From positions 3,050,001 through 3,114,000 of the forward strand of contig NZ_AP019700.1 of the NCBI RefSeq assembly GCF_006738645.1: a stretch of DNA of 64,000 nucleotides, in the 5' to 3' direction. Every line of letters starts with the position of its first letter. Positions within the stretch are counted from its first letter, which is position 1. The notes beneath the pieces were generated by a model. It ran no database searches. It was not told where the DNA came from and saw nothing but the letters and a program-made list of their open reading frames with translations. This document shows positions 43,750 through 55,634 of this stretch, piece by piece. The stretch comes from Stella humosa. Its GTDB lineage: Bacteria; Pseudomonadota; Alphaproteobacteria; ATCC43930; Allostellaceae. The translations under genes and the position numbers were made by a program.

Positions 43750-44748
43750 TCAGACGCGATCGAAGGTTCGGCCATCCTGCCGTGCAGCGGCTGAGGGCCC
43801 CTGCTCGACCCGATTCCCGCCCCGCACGATCGCCCCGCCGAGGGTGCGCCGGGCCAGATCGAGCAAGCCGTTCGCAGTCTGTCCGGCATGGCCGTGGGCC
43901 AAGCCGATGCTGACCGTGGCAGGTGCGCCGCCGATGCCGGCGATGCGCAAACGCTCCACCGCCAGGCGCATGCGATCGGCGAACGCGACCACCTCCACCG
44001 GCTGGCGGTCGACCAGCAGCACCAGCAGGGAGCCGGGTGCAGACCCGGCCACCACCAGGTCCCCGAGCCCTGCCGGCAGCGCCTCGATCGCAGCGACCAC
44101 CCGGCGCAGGAGCGCCGTCTCGTGGGCGGGCGAGATGCCGGCCGGCGGGAACCCGTCGATCGCAAGCGCCAGCAGGCTGACCGGTCGCCCGGCGGCCAGC
44201 GCCAAGTCGGCCACGCCCAGGGCGACGATCGCCGACGGCAAGCCCGCCCGCTGGTCAATCGCCGCCTCGGTCAGCGACGCCTGCAGTCGGGCGAGTTCGG
44301 TGCGCAGGGCCATCTCCTGCACGCGGCGGCGGTCGAGCTCTGCCTTCAGTCGCAGCGCCGAGCGGATGCGCGCCAGCAGCTCGACGCGCTCGATCGGCTT
44401 GCGCACATAGTCCGATGCCCCGGCGAGGAAGGCCTGCTGCAGGGCGGTGTTGTCGTCGCGGCTGGACACCATCAGCACCGGCGTCTCGGCCGTGCCGGCA
44501 TTGCGCTTGATGCGGGCGCAGGCCTCGATGCCATCCATGCCGGGCATGATGATGTCCATCAGGATCACGTCGATGCCCTCGGCCGGCACGGCCGCATCGC
44601 CCGTGATCCCGGCGCTATCGATTCCCAGCAGGCGCAGCGCGCCTTCGGCATCGGCCGACTTGGCCGGATCGGGATAGCCCGCAGCCGTCAGGTAGGCCGC
44701 GATCACCTCGCGCACCTCCAGCGAATCGTCCACGATCAGAGCGCGCAT
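43750..44748 (-). CDS. Response regulator with degenerate GGDEF-like output domain
   Basis: 332 residues. Receiver domain 1-130 with the acidic pair Asp7-Asp8, phospho-acceptor Asp65 in VILMDIIMPGMDG, and Lys117 in VRKPIE. A coiled linker (about 130-165) leads to a domain of about 150 residues that keeps the GGDEF fold features near the end (ATVSIGLAHGHAGQT and LLDLARRTLGGA) but has AGSAPGSLLVLL where active enzymes have GGDEF. It should not make cyclic di-GMP; a binding or scaffold role is likely. It is upstream of the hybrid kinase, its likely phosphodonor. Confidence 0.85.
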   Translation of the reverse strand: MRALIVDDSLEVREVIAAYLTAAGYPDPAKSADAEGALRLLGIDSAGITGDAAVPAEGIDVILMDIIMPGMDGIEACARIKRNAGTAETPVLMVSSRDDNTALQQAFLAGASDYVRKPIERVELLARIRSALRLKAELDRRRVQEMALRTELARLQASLTEAAIDQRAGLPSAIVALGVADLALAAGRPVSLLALAIDGFPPAGISPAHETALLRRVVAAIEALPAGLGDLVVAGSAPGSLLVLLVDRQPVEVVAFADRMRLAVERLRIAGIGGAPATVSIGLAHGHAGQTANGLLDLARRTLGGAIVRGGNRVEQGPSAAARQDGRTFDRV

Positions 44749-44840
44749 TCGGCCGCCCCTCGTCTATCCATATGCGATCCGAGCTTCGGCCAAATTCCCT
44801 CACTGCGCAAGCCGGCAGCCAAGCTGCCATCGGCGGGCCG

Positions 44841-44867
44841 TCGTGGGGCAGGAATACTGCCCCACGA
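44841..44867. terminator. Perfect 11-bp hairpin between cupin and response-regulator genes
   Basis: TCGTGGGGCAG (44841-44851), 5-base loop, CTGCCCCACGA (44857-44867). It lies 54 bases past the cupin stop and 93 bases before the response-regulator start, both on the minus strand. No T-run follows, so it could be a weak terminator or a regulatory site. Confidence 0.45.
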
Positions 44868-44920
44868 GGATCCATGATCGGCACGACCTTGGCAAAAATG
44901 TGGCTGCGCCGCAGCCGGGT

Positions 44921-45472
44921 TCAGCTTGCGGACGCACTCTCGATGATCTTGGCCTCGCCACCGGCCATGTCGTAGCGCAGCCGCTGCATGTGATCGAGGT
45001 CGCAGCCCGTCACCCGGACATAGCGGGCGCCCGCCGGATAGTCGATGGCGTGGATCTCCGGACCGTCATAGAGGCCGGCCTGGCCGGGCCCCAGCCGATA
45101 TTCCCGGTCGACCTCGATCTCGGCCGGGCCGGCACCCGCCCCGCCATCCTTGCGGCGATAGAGCGTCATGTCGGTATGCTCGCTGACCTGGGCATAGATC
45201 GCCCAGGAGCGGCCATGGTCGTGCGGGGGCGAGCGGTGCCCCTTCTCCATATGGTAGCCCAGCACGACGAACCCCAGCTCGGGGTCCTGATAGAGGGTCC
45301 GCTTGCCGGTCGGGGCATCGGGGCCGACATGGGCCGCGACGAAATCGGGGTTGCGCACCAGGCCTTCCACCAAGCGACGCACCTCCTCGCGCCCGGGCAC
45401 GCCGGGGTCGGTGCGCAGGGCTGCACGGCTCGCTTCACAGAAGGTCGTCAACGGATCAGGCATCGGTCGCAT
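44921..45472 (-). CDS. Cupin-fold metal-binding protein (cysteine dioxygenase-like)
   Basis: 183-residue cytoplasmic protein. A helical N-terminus is followed by a single cupin barrel; metal ligands are visible in SPPHDHGRSWAIYAQVSEH (two His of the first motif) and in GPEIHAIDYP (second motif). It resembles predicted metal-dependent enzymes of the double-stranded beta-helix group related to cysteine dioxygenase. The substrate is unknown. Starts at residue 1 or at the second Met (PDPL). It is monocistronic and divergent from the toroid gene. Confidence 0.75.
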   Translation of the reverse strand: MRPMPDPLTTFCEASRAALRTDPGVPGREEVRRLVEGLVRNPDFVAAHVGPDAPTGKRTLYQDPELGFVVLGYHMEKGHRSPPHDHGRSWAIYAQVSEHTDMTLYRRKDGGAGAGPAEIEVDREYRLGPGQAGLYDGPEIHAIDYPAGARYVRVTGCDLDHMQRLRYDMAGGEAKIIESASAS

Positions 45473-45625
45473 CCTCCAGCAGGGTTTTGCCGCAATCTAC
45501 ACCCGCCGGTGCCGCTGGTGGAACGGGCTCTGCCATGGATCGGCCGCCAGGACCGGCCGGCCGCTGCCGGCGCGATCGCGGTTGGACCGCCACGCCAGCC
45601 GTGATTAGATGGGTATATTGGTTAC

Positions 45626-45631
45626 GATAAT
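45626..45631 (+). promoter_or_regulatory. Probable -10 element of the toroid/LysR operon
   Basis: GATAAT matches TATAAT in 5 of 6 positions within an AT-rich patch (45611-45631) that also contains TATATT. The -35 region is weak. If used, transcription would begin near 45638, favouring ATG 45677 over TTG 45644 as the next gene's start. Confidence 0.35.
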
Positions 45632-45676
45632 GGCCCCTAATGGTTGAAACCGGCTACCGATATCGCTTTTTCGATC

Positions 45677-47281
45677 ATGCCGACTGAGCCGGCCAGTCCG
45701 GATCCTGCCGTCGCCGTTGCGATGGCGTTCCTGCGCGATGGCAAGGACTGGCTGCATCCCATCTATGCCTGCCTCCGTCGCCGCGGCCGCCGCCTGTGGC
45801 ATGGCTGGAGCGAAGGCGGGCAACACGCCTGGATCGAGGCTGCCCGCCGCGATCATCCGACCGCTGACCGGATGGAACTGTTCCTGCCGCAGCGCCGGAT
45901 CCCGCTGGCCGGCCCGGGGCCGTCGCCGCGGCGCTGGGGTGGCGTCTTCGGGGTCGAAGTCTGCCATGGCGGCCGCTACGCCCGCATGGCGCCCAGCCAC
46001 ATGATCGCCGCCAACCATAGCTGGGATCGGGCGCTGGCCCAATGTCGGGCGATGCTGGCGCCCGACCCGGCAGGCGGCGACGCCCACCGGCTGGAAGGAC
46101 CGACCGTACTGCTGCCGCTCGACGGGTCGGCCGCGCCATGCACCTGGCACCGGTCGGGACATCCCGTCGCCATCGCCGCCGTGACGGACGAGTGGGTGCG
46201 TGCCCTGGCCCACCGGCTGGGTGGATGGCTGTTGGCCCAGACCGCACCGGACGGGCGGCTCGCCTACAAGTACTGGCCGAGCCGCGGCGCGGAATCGGCC
46301 GCCAACAACAGCGTGCGTCAGTTCATGGGCACGCTGGCGCTGGGCCGCTTCGCCCGCTGGACCGGGGACCCCGAGGCGCTTGCCGCCGCCGAACGCAATC
46401 TCGACTACCAGCTTCGCACCTTCTATCGCGCGCAGCCGGACGGATCCGCCGTCATCGAGCATGGCGGCTCGGCCAAGCTCGGCGCTGCGGCCATCGCCGG
46501 CCTGGCCCTCCTGGAGGCGCCATCCACGCCGGAGCGGGCGGACGCGCTGGGGCGGCTGGCGCGCGGAATAGAGCTGCTCTGGCGCCCGAGCGGCGCCTTC
46601 CGCACCTTTCACCATCCGCCAGACCGCAACGACAACCAGAACTTCTATCCGGGCGAGGCAGCCCTCTTCTGGGCGCACCTCTATGCCCGCGAACGCGACC
46701 CGGTGGTGCTGACGCGGCTTTTGCGGACACTCGACCACTATCGCGACTGGCACCGGGCCAATCGCAACCCGGCCTTCATACCCTGGCATGTCCAGGCCCA
46801 TGCCGCGCTCTATGACGCCACCGGGCTCGACCAGCGCGTCCCGTTCATCTTCGAGATGGTCGACTGGCTGCTGCCCATGCAGCAGTGGGAGACGGCACCA
46901 GACGAAGACATGCGGGGACGCTTCTGGGACCCGGCGCGGCCGGATTTCGGGCCGCCCCACGCGGCGTCGACCGGTGCCTACCTGGAGGGCCTGGCGGCAG
47001 CGATTGGCGTCGCCCGCGCCGTTGGCGAAAATAAGCGGGCCAAACTCTACGAGCAGGCGTTCCGCCGTGGGCTGCGCAGCATCGGCCAGCTCACCTATGG
47101 CGACGAGATGGATTTCTTCTACATTTCTCGGCGCAACCGGGTGAACGGTGGCGTGCGTACCGAAGTTTACGACAACACGATCCGGGTCGACAACGTGCAG
47201 CACCCCTTGATGGCCATTCTCGGAATGATACCATCTAAGCGGGCAGCACCAGTATTAGGGCGCCCGCCTGCGGAGACATGA
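45677..47281 (+). CDS. Large alpha/alpha-toroid-like protein of unknown function
   Basis: About 534 residues, no signal peptide and no membrane segment. I do not recognise a named family. The N-terminal 170 residues are mixed and Trp/Arg-rich (FLPQRRIPLAGPGPSPRRW). The rest shows repeated helical hairpins with Trp/Tyr/Gly pairs (KYWPSRGAESAANNSVRQFM, FFHHPP-like, NFYPGEAALFWAHLYARER, AASTGAYLEGLAAAIGVARA), the pattern of a six-hairpin toroid as in glycosidases, epimerases and lyases on glycans. It could act on a carbohydrate polymer or sugar derivative. It ends 3 bases before a LysR gene on the same strand. Confidence 0.7.
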   Translation: MPTEPASPDPAVAVAMAFLRDGKDWLHPIYACLRRRGRRLWHGWSEGGQHAWIEAARRDHPTADRMELFLPQRRIPLAGPGPSPRRWGGVFGVEVCHGGRYARMAPSHMIAANHSWDRALAQCRAMLAPDPAGGDAHRLEGPTVLLPLDGSAAPCTWHRSGHPVAIAAVTDEWVRALAHRLGGWLLAQTAPDGRLAYKYWPSRGAESAANNSVRQFMGTLALGRFARWTGDPEALAAAERNLDYQLRTFYRAQPDGSAVIEHGGSAKLGAAAIAGLALLEAPSTPERADALGRLARGIELLWRPSGAFRTFHHPPDRNDNQNFYPGEAALFWAHLYARERDPVVLTRLLRTLDHYRDWHRANRNPAFIPWHVQAHAALYDATGLDQRVPFIFEMVDWLLPMQQWETAPDEDMRGRFWDPARPDFGPPHAASTGAYLEGLAAAIGVARAVGENKRAKLYEQAFRRGLRSIGQLTYGDEMDFFYISRRNRVNGGVRTEVYDNTIRVDNVQHPLMAILGMIPSKRAAPVLGRPPAET

Positions 47282-47284
47282 TCG

Positions 47285-48175
47285 ATGGAAATGCATGAAA
47301 TCCGCTATTTCCTGGCGATGTGCGAAGCGCTGAATTTCCGACGAGCGGCCGTACGCTGCAACATTTCCCAGCCGGCCCTGACCAAGGGAATACAGAAGCT
47401 CGAGGAGAAACTGGGCGGCCAGCTTTTCCGGCGCGAGCGCAACCTGACGCACCTGACCGATTTCGGCCGGCTGATCCGCCCCTACCTGGAGGAAATCCAG
47501 TCGCGCACGTCGGCCGCCCAGAGTGCCGCGCACGACTTCCTCTATCTGGACAAGGCCCCCCTGAACATCGGCATCATGGTGTCGATCGGACCCTTGCGAT
47601 TCACGCGATTCCTGTCGGAGTTCCAGCGCGACAATCCCGGCATCGAGCTGTGGCTGCACGAAGGCACGCTCGAGGAACTGTCCGAGAAGCTGATGTCCGG
47701 GGCGATCGACCTGGCGATCATGGGGCTGCCGCAGCCGCTGGGCGGCCGCTTCGACGCGATGCACCTCTATGCGGAGCGCTACGTCGCCGTCTTCGCCCGC
47801 GGCCATCGCTACGAAGGCTCCAACCAGATCCCGTTCTCCGACCTGGTGACCGAGCCCTACATCGACCGCCTGTCGTGCGAGGCGCGCGCGCTCGTCCTGA
47901 AGCAGTGGGAGTTGCATGAGACCGAGCTGGTCTGCACCCATCGCAGCCATCGCGACGACTGGGTGCAGGGGCTGGTGCTGGCGGGCTTCGGCATGGCGGT
48001 GATGCCCGAGTTCTCGATTTCCGCCATGGGTCTCAAGAGCCGGGTGCTGGCGGAGCCCGAGCTGAGCCGCAACGTGTCCCTGGTATCGGTCGCCGGGCGC
48101 CGCTTCTCGCCCAGCACCGCCAAGTTCGTCAAGGATGTGAAAGGCTTCCGCTGGACACCCCCGCCCGGGCCCTGA
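47285..48175 (+). CDS. LysR family transcriptional regulator
   Basis: 296 residues. N-terminal winged helix: MHEIRYFLAMCEALNFRRAA then CNISQPALTKGIQKLEEKLG; the effector domain follows from about residue 92. It is co-directional with, and 3 bases downstream of, the toroid gene, so it is probably co-transcribed rather than divergent, an unusual arrangement for LysR. A strong terminator follows (48201-48236). Targets are unknown. Confidence 0.92.
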   Translation: MEMHEIRYFLAMCEALNFRRAAVRCNISQPALTKGIQKLEEKLGGQLFRRERNLTHLTDFGRLIRPYLEEIQSRTSAAQSAAHDFLYLDKAPLNIGIMVSIGPLRFTRFLSEFQRDNPGIELWLHEGTLEELSEKLMSGAIDLAIMGLPQPLGGRFDAMHLYAERYVAVFARGHRYEGSNQIPFSDLVTEPYIDRLSCEARALVLKQWELHETELVCTHRSHRDDWVQGLVLAGFGMAVMPEFSISAMGLKSRVLAEPELSRNVSLVSVAGRRFSPSTAKFVKDVKGFRWTPPPGP

Positions 48176-48200
48176 AGCCACAGCAGCCCACGCATTGAGA

Positions 48201-48236
48201 GGGGGCCGGCGATCGCTCGCCGGCCCCCGGTCTTTT
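48201..48236 (+). terminator. Strong Rho-independent terminator after the LysR gene
   Basis: GGGGGCCGGCGA (48201-48212), loop TCGC, TCGCCGGCCCCC (48217-48228), then GGTCTTTT. A perfect 12-bp stem with a T-run. It separates the LysR operon from the convergent RTX gene, ending at 48254. Confidence 0.85.
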
Positions 48237-48253
48237 CGGTCGATCGGTCGGCC

Positions 48254-51427
<3,174 letters not shown>

Positions 51428-51571
51428 GGTGATCTCCTTCGAACGATCGGGGCCGGGTCCGCCTTCGCTGGCTGCCATCGCGGCTGCCGGAGGGAGGCGT
51501 TCGGATTTCCTGTCTTCGGAGATAACACCGGGGCGTCTAAATCGCCGGCTGATAGGGATGATGGATTTGAT

Positions 51572-51592
51572 AACCCGGGTTTATGGATAAAC
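51572..51592. promoter_or_regulatory. Adjacent palindromes upstream of the giant RTX gene
   Basis: AACCCGGGTT (51572-51581) and the overlapping GTTTATGGATAAAC (51579-51592) are perfect or near-perfect inverted repeats in an AT-rich patch, 10 bases after the LacI stop and about 145 bases before the RTX start. They may mark the RTX promoter region or the end of the LacI transcript. Confidence 0.4.
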
Positions 51593-51601
51593 TCGGCCCG
51601 T

Positions 51602-52621
51602 TCAGCGTAGGCTTCCCCGCCGGACGATTTCGAAGCCGAGATCGATGACCGGGGCGGCGACCTTGCCACCCTCCTGGCGACGCAGGATCAGCTCCGCGGC
51701 GGCGACGCCGATACCCCGCCCGTTCGTCCTGACGGTGGTCAGGCCGGGCGGCACTTCGGCGGCGATCTCGTAGTCGCCGAAGCCCGCGACGCCGAGCCGG
51801 TCCGGCACCGGCCAGCCCCGCCGCGCGCACTCGAAGAGGACGCCGATCGCTTGCACGTCGGTGGCGCAGATCACCGCATCCAGGTCGGGCGCCCGGGCCA
51901 GCAGGGCATCCAGTCCGGAGCGGCCACCGGCATAGCCCTCGTCGGTCACGGATGCCACCAGGGTGGGGTCCAGCCCGGCCTGCCGCAGGGCCGCGACCAC
52001 GCCCCGGCGCCGTTCCTGGAACCGGCGCACCTCCGGATGGGGGAAGTCGACATAGCCAATCCGGCGATAACCGCGTGCGACCACCATGCGCCCCAGGGCC
52101 AGTGCGGCGGCACGGTGCGAGAAGCCCACGGCCATGTCGATGAAGGGGCCGCGCAGCTCCCACGTCTCGACCACAGCTATCTGCGCCGCGCGCAGCATGG
52201 CTGCCATCTGCGGCACGTGCTGCGCGCCGGTCAGGACGATGCCATCCGGCCGCCGCCCGAGCAGGACGGCCACGGCGGCGGCCTCTTCCGCCGGGTCGTA
52301 GCCCGTCTCGCTCAGGAGGAGCTGGTAACCCTCCTGACGCAGGCGGTCGGACAAGCCCTTGATGGTGCCGACGAAGTTGGAGTTGGCCAGGCTCGGCACC
52401 AGCGCCGCCACCATGCGGCTGCGGCTGGAGGCCAGGTTGCCGGCGACCAGGTTTGGCACGTAGCCGAGTGCGGCCGCGGCCGCCTCGACCCGCTCGCGCA
52501 CCGCGGCCGACACCAATGCCGGAGCCTTGAACGCACGGGACACCGTCATCGGCGAGACGCCGGCCCGGCGGGCCACGTCCGCCATTGTGACCCACCCGCT
52601 GGCTCGACGTCCGGAACTCAT
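51602..52621 (-). CDS. LacI family transcriptional regulator (divergent from M20/oxidase operon)
   Basis: 339 residues. N-terminal helix-turn-helix with hinge: TMADVARRAGVSPMTVSRAF and LGYVPNLVAGNLASSRSR, then a periplasmic-binding-protein-like sensor domain. It diverges from the operon starting at 52744, and a LacI-type operator (52710-52723) lies in between. It is a paralogue of the regulator at 59980. Repression of the divergent operon and release by an imported ligand is the likely mode. Confidence 0.93.
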   Translation of the reverse strand: MSSGRRASGWVTMADVARRAGVSPMTVSRAFKAPALVSAAVRERVEAAAAALGYVPNLVAGNLASSRSRMVAALVPSLANSNFVGTIKGLSDRLRQEGYQLLLSETGYDPAEEAAAVAVLLGRRPDGIVLTGAQHVPQMAAMLRAAQIAVVETWELRGPFIDMAVGFSHRAAALALGRMVVARGYRRIGYVDFPHPEVRRFQERRRGVVAALRQAGLDPTLVASVTDEGYAGGRSGLDALLARAPDLDAVICATDVQAIGVLFECARRGWPVPDRLGVAGFGDYEIAAEVPPGLTTVRTNGRGIGVAAAELILRRQEGGKVAAPVIDLGFEIVRRGSLR

Positions 52622-52709
52622 GGCGGCCTACTTAGCACGGCGGCACCGCAGCGGACGGGGAAATCCCATCCATATTCCCACTTGCCGTACCGCCCCCGTC
52701 CTGGTTGGA

Positions 52710-52723
52710 TGTTAGCGATATCA
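52710..52723 (+). promoter_or_regulatory. LacI-family operator candidate before the M20 gene
   Basis: TGTTAGCGATATCA, matching the symmetric LacI-type pattern TGTTAGCGCTAACA at 12 of 14 positions, with the central CG retained. It sits 20 bases before the M20 start. A near copy lies upstream of the gamma-glutamyltranspeptidase gene. Confidence 0.6.
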
Positions 52724-52743
52724 CCGCCGCCAGGGTAACGCAT

Positions 52744-54018
52744 ATGCCGGCCACCGCGAGCGACGATCCCAAGTCCCGCCTCCTCGCCTGGATCGAGGCC
52801 GACCAGGCCGCGATCGTGGCGTTCCTGAGCGGGTTCCTGCAGGCGAAATCGCCCAATCCGCCGGGCGACACGCGGGAGGCCTGCGCCCATGTCCTGGGCC
52901 TACTGGCGGCCGACGGGCTGCCCCACCGCACCGTTGCCGCCCGCCCCGATCTGCCCAACATCGTCGGGTCGTTCGACGGCGCCGCGGCCGGCCGTCACCT
53001 GGTCCTGAACGGCCACATGGACGTGTTCCCGGCGATCGAGGACCGGCCCGGCGAGCGCGGCCAGTGGAGCGGCGAGGTGACCGAGGACCGCGTCTATGGC
53101 CGGGGTGCCGCCGACATGAAGTGCGGCACGACCGCGTCCATCATGGCCTATCGCTACCTCCACCGGCTGCGCGGCGAACTGAAGGGCCGGCTGACGCTGA
53201 CGGTCGTGTCGGACGAGGAGACGGGCGGCCGCTGGGGCACGAAGTACCTGATGGAGACCTGCCCCGACGAGGTGCTGGGCGACTGCTGCCTGAACGGCGA
53301 GCCGAGCGGGCTCGCCACGCTGCGCTTCGCCGAGAAGGGCACGCTGCGCCTGGTCTTCACCATCCGTACGACCGGCGGGCACGGCGCCTACCCCCACCTG
53401 AGCGGCAGTGCCAACAAGATCGCGGCCGCCATCGTGACCGAGCTGGAGGCGATCGGCGACCTCAAGGCCGACATGCCCGAAGGCATGGCCGAGGTGCTGG
53501 CCGCACCCGAGGTGCAGGCCGCCATCGACCGCAGCCTGGGCGACGGCGCCCGCCACATCGTCGCCAAGGCGACGGTCAATATCGGCGTCCTGCGCGGCGG
53601 GCTGAAGATCAACATGATGCCCGACGAGTGCATCGTGGAGGCCGACATCCGGGTGCCGCCCGGCATCCCGCGCGACCGCGTGCGGGCGCTGGTGCAGGAG
53701 ATCCTGGCGCGCCATCCCGAGGCCACGATGGAAGAGCGCACCGACCACAGCTACGACGCCAGTTGGTGCGATCCGCATGGCGAGATGGCCGGCATCATCC
53801 AGGGCAACGTCCTGGCGCTGAAGGGATTCCGGCCCGAGCCGATCGTCAGCCTGGGCGGGTCGGACGGGCGCTACTGGCGCTGGCGCGGCATCCCCGCCTA
53901 CCTCTACGGCCCCTCCCCCCGCACCATGGGGCGGCGCGACGAGCATGTGACGATCGACGAGCTGATGCACATCGTGCGCACCCACACGCTGTCGGCCTAC
54001 GACTACCTCACCCGGTGA
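52744..54018 (+). CDS. M20 family metallopeptidase/deacylase (ArgE/DapE-like)
   Basis: Zinc amidohydrolase of about 424 residues. Metal and catalytic motifs intact: LNGHMDVFPA, GRGAADMKCG, SDEETGGRWG. The C-terminal region contains LGGSDGRYWRWRGIPAYLYGP and the DEHV motif. ATG 52744 is preferred over the TTG at 52705, which would put the operator inside the gene. First gene of an operon with a peptide-binding protein, an FAD oxidase and a DUF1028 protein. Confidence 0.9.
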   Translation: MPATASDDPKSRLLAWIEADQAAIVAFLSGFLQAKSPNPPGDTREACAHVLGLLAADGLPHRTVAARPDLPNIVGSFDGAAAGRHLVLNGHMDVFPAIEDRPGERGQWSGEVTEDRVYGRGAADMKCGTTASIMAYRYLHRLRGELKGRLTLTVVSDEETGGRWGTKYLMETCPDEVLGDCCLNGEPSGLATLRFAEKGTLRLVFTIRTTGGHGAYPHLSGSANKIAAAIVTELEAIGDLKADMPEGMAEVLAAPEVQAAIDRSLGDGARHIVAKATVNIGVLRGGLKINMMPDECIVEADIRVPPGIPRDRVRALVQEILARHPEATMEERTDHSYDASWCDPHGEMAGIIQGNVLALKGFRPEPIVSLGGSDGRYWRWRGIPAYLYGPSPRTMGRRDEHVTIDELMHIVRTHTLSAYDYLTR

Positions 54019-54044
54019 CGGCAACCCCCGAAGGAGATGCTCCG

Positions 54045-55634
54045 ATGACCCGTCGTCCCCTGCTGCTCGCCGCCGCCCTCGTGGCGACGACCGCCATCGT
54101 GCCCGCCATGGCGCAGACCCCGCGCGACGCGGTCAGCATCCTGGTGCGCAACGATTCCGTCGGCTTCGACCCGCACCGCGTCACCGGGCGCGGGGCGGCT
54201 GAGGTGCTGTTCATGCTGACCGACACGCTGGTGGCACTGGAGGACGATCAGAAGACCCTGCACCCGCTGCTGGCCAAGTCCTGGACCCTGTCGCCGGACG
54301 GGCTGACCTACACCTTCCAGCTTCGCGAGGACGTGCGCTTCTGCAACGGCAAGCCGCTGACCGCCGACGACGTGGTCTATTCGCTGACCCGGCTGACCGC
54401 GCCCGAGACCCGCTCGCCCGCCGCCTGGCGCGCCGGCAAGGTGAAGTCGATCACCGCCAAGGGGCCGCACACGGTCGAGTATGTGCTGGAACGGCCGTAC
54501 AACGAGTTGCTGCTGCAACTGGCACAGAGCTTCGGCGCCATCATCGACAAGGACGACGTCGAGAAGCAGGGCCGCGACTTCGGCGTGAAGGGCCTGAACG
54601 GCACCGGCCCCTTCTGCTGGGCCGAATGGCGGCCGCGCAGCGAGTTCACGCTGACCCGGCACGAGGCCTATCGCTGGGGTCCCGCCTTCTACGAGAACGC
54701 CGGTCCGGCCCACGCCGCCCGCGTCGTCTGGAAGGTCATCCCGGAGGAGACCAGCATCGTGGCCGCCATGCAGACCGGCGCCGGCGACGTCACCTATGTC
54801 GCGCCCGAATGGGCGGTCGAGCAGCTTAAGAAGGACCCGCGGCTGACGCTCGCCATGCCGCGCGTGTCGAACTACAGCGCCTTCCTCGGCATGCGGACCA
54901 ACAAGGAGATGACCGGCGACGCACGGGTGCGCCGGGCGATCGTCCATGCCATCGACCGCGAGGAGTTGAACAAGCGCTTCTGGTTCGGCCAGGCCAAGGC
55001 GTCCGAGACCTATGTCAGCCCGGGCACGCTCGACTGGAATGGCGACGTCAAGGCAACCTACGACGTCGATGCCGCCAACCGCCTGCTGGACGAGGCCGGC
55101 TGGGCCAAGGGCGCCGACGGCTTCCGCGCCAAGGACGGCAAGCGCCTGGCGCCCAAGCTGGTCGCGGCCGGCACACCCGGCTGGCGCACCCGGTCCGAGG
55201 CAATCCAGGGCTATCTGAAGCGGGTCGGGATCGACCTGCAGATCCTGCTGCCGGAGCCGGCGCTGGCGATGGCGCAGATCAACTCCTCGCCCGACTACGA
55301 CATGTATGCCCTGTTCGCCCCCTACGGCACGTCCGGCGAGGCGCTGATGGTGTTCCATTCGCAAGGCATCCCCGCCCCCAACCGGGTGCATTGGAAGGAT
55401 GCGGAGACGGATCGGCTGCTGGATGCGGGCCAGGTGGCGCTGACCGACGCCGACCGCGCGGCCGCCTATGCCAAGGTGCAACGCATCATTGCCGAGAACG
55501 CGCTGACGGTGCCGCTGGCCCACGAGCAGCTTTTCCTCTTCAGCAACAAGCAGCGGGTGACCGGGGTCAAGGTGCACGGCATCTACAATTCCGGCATCTA
55601 CAAGGGCCTGGACATGAAGCTCGTCGCCAGGTGA
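54045..55634 (+). CDS. Extracellular solute-binding protein family 5 (peptide type)
   Basis: 529 residues with a Sec signal peptide (LLLAAALVATTAIVPAMAQ). Family blocks: GFDPHRVTGRGAAEVLF, LLAKSWTLSPDGLTYTF, LREDVRFCNGKPLTADDVV and RRAIVHAIDREELNKRF. Ribosome site AAGGAG at 54031-54036. It shares the GTGA overlap with the next gene. No permease or ATPase genes follow in the operon; the dipeptide-type genes at 61111-64000 could complete the importer. Confidence 0.93.
   Translation: MTRRPLLLAAALVATTAIVPAMAQTPRDAVSILVRNDSVGFDPHRVTGRGAAEVLFMLTDTLVALEDDQKTLHPLLAKSWTLSPDGLTYTFQLREDVRFCNGKPLTADDVVYSLTRLTAPETRSPAAWRAGKVKSITAKGPHTVEYVLERPYNELLLQLAQSFGAIIDKDDVEKQGRDFGVKGLNGTGPFCWAEWRPRSEFTLTRHEAYRWGPAFYENAGPAHAARVVWKVIPEETSIVAAMQTGAGDVTYVAPEWAVEQLKKDPRLTLAMPRVSNYSAFLGMRTNKEMTGDARVRRAIVHAIDREELNKRFWFGQAKASETYVSPGTLDWNGDVKATYDVDAANRLLDEAGWAKGADGFRAKDGKRLAPKLVAAGTPGWRTRSEAIQGYLKRVGIDLQILLPEPALAMAQINSSPDYDMYALFAPYGTSGEALMVFHSQGIPAPNRVHWKDAETDRLLDAGQVALTDADRAAAYAKVQRIIAENALTVPLAHEQLFLFSNKQRVTGVKVHGIYNSGIYKGLDMKLVAR

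Noticed and set aside
44841-44867. 11-bp perfect hairpin considered as a classical Rho-independent terminator.
   Set aside because: No T-run on either strand. Listed only as a terminator-like hairpin with low confidence.
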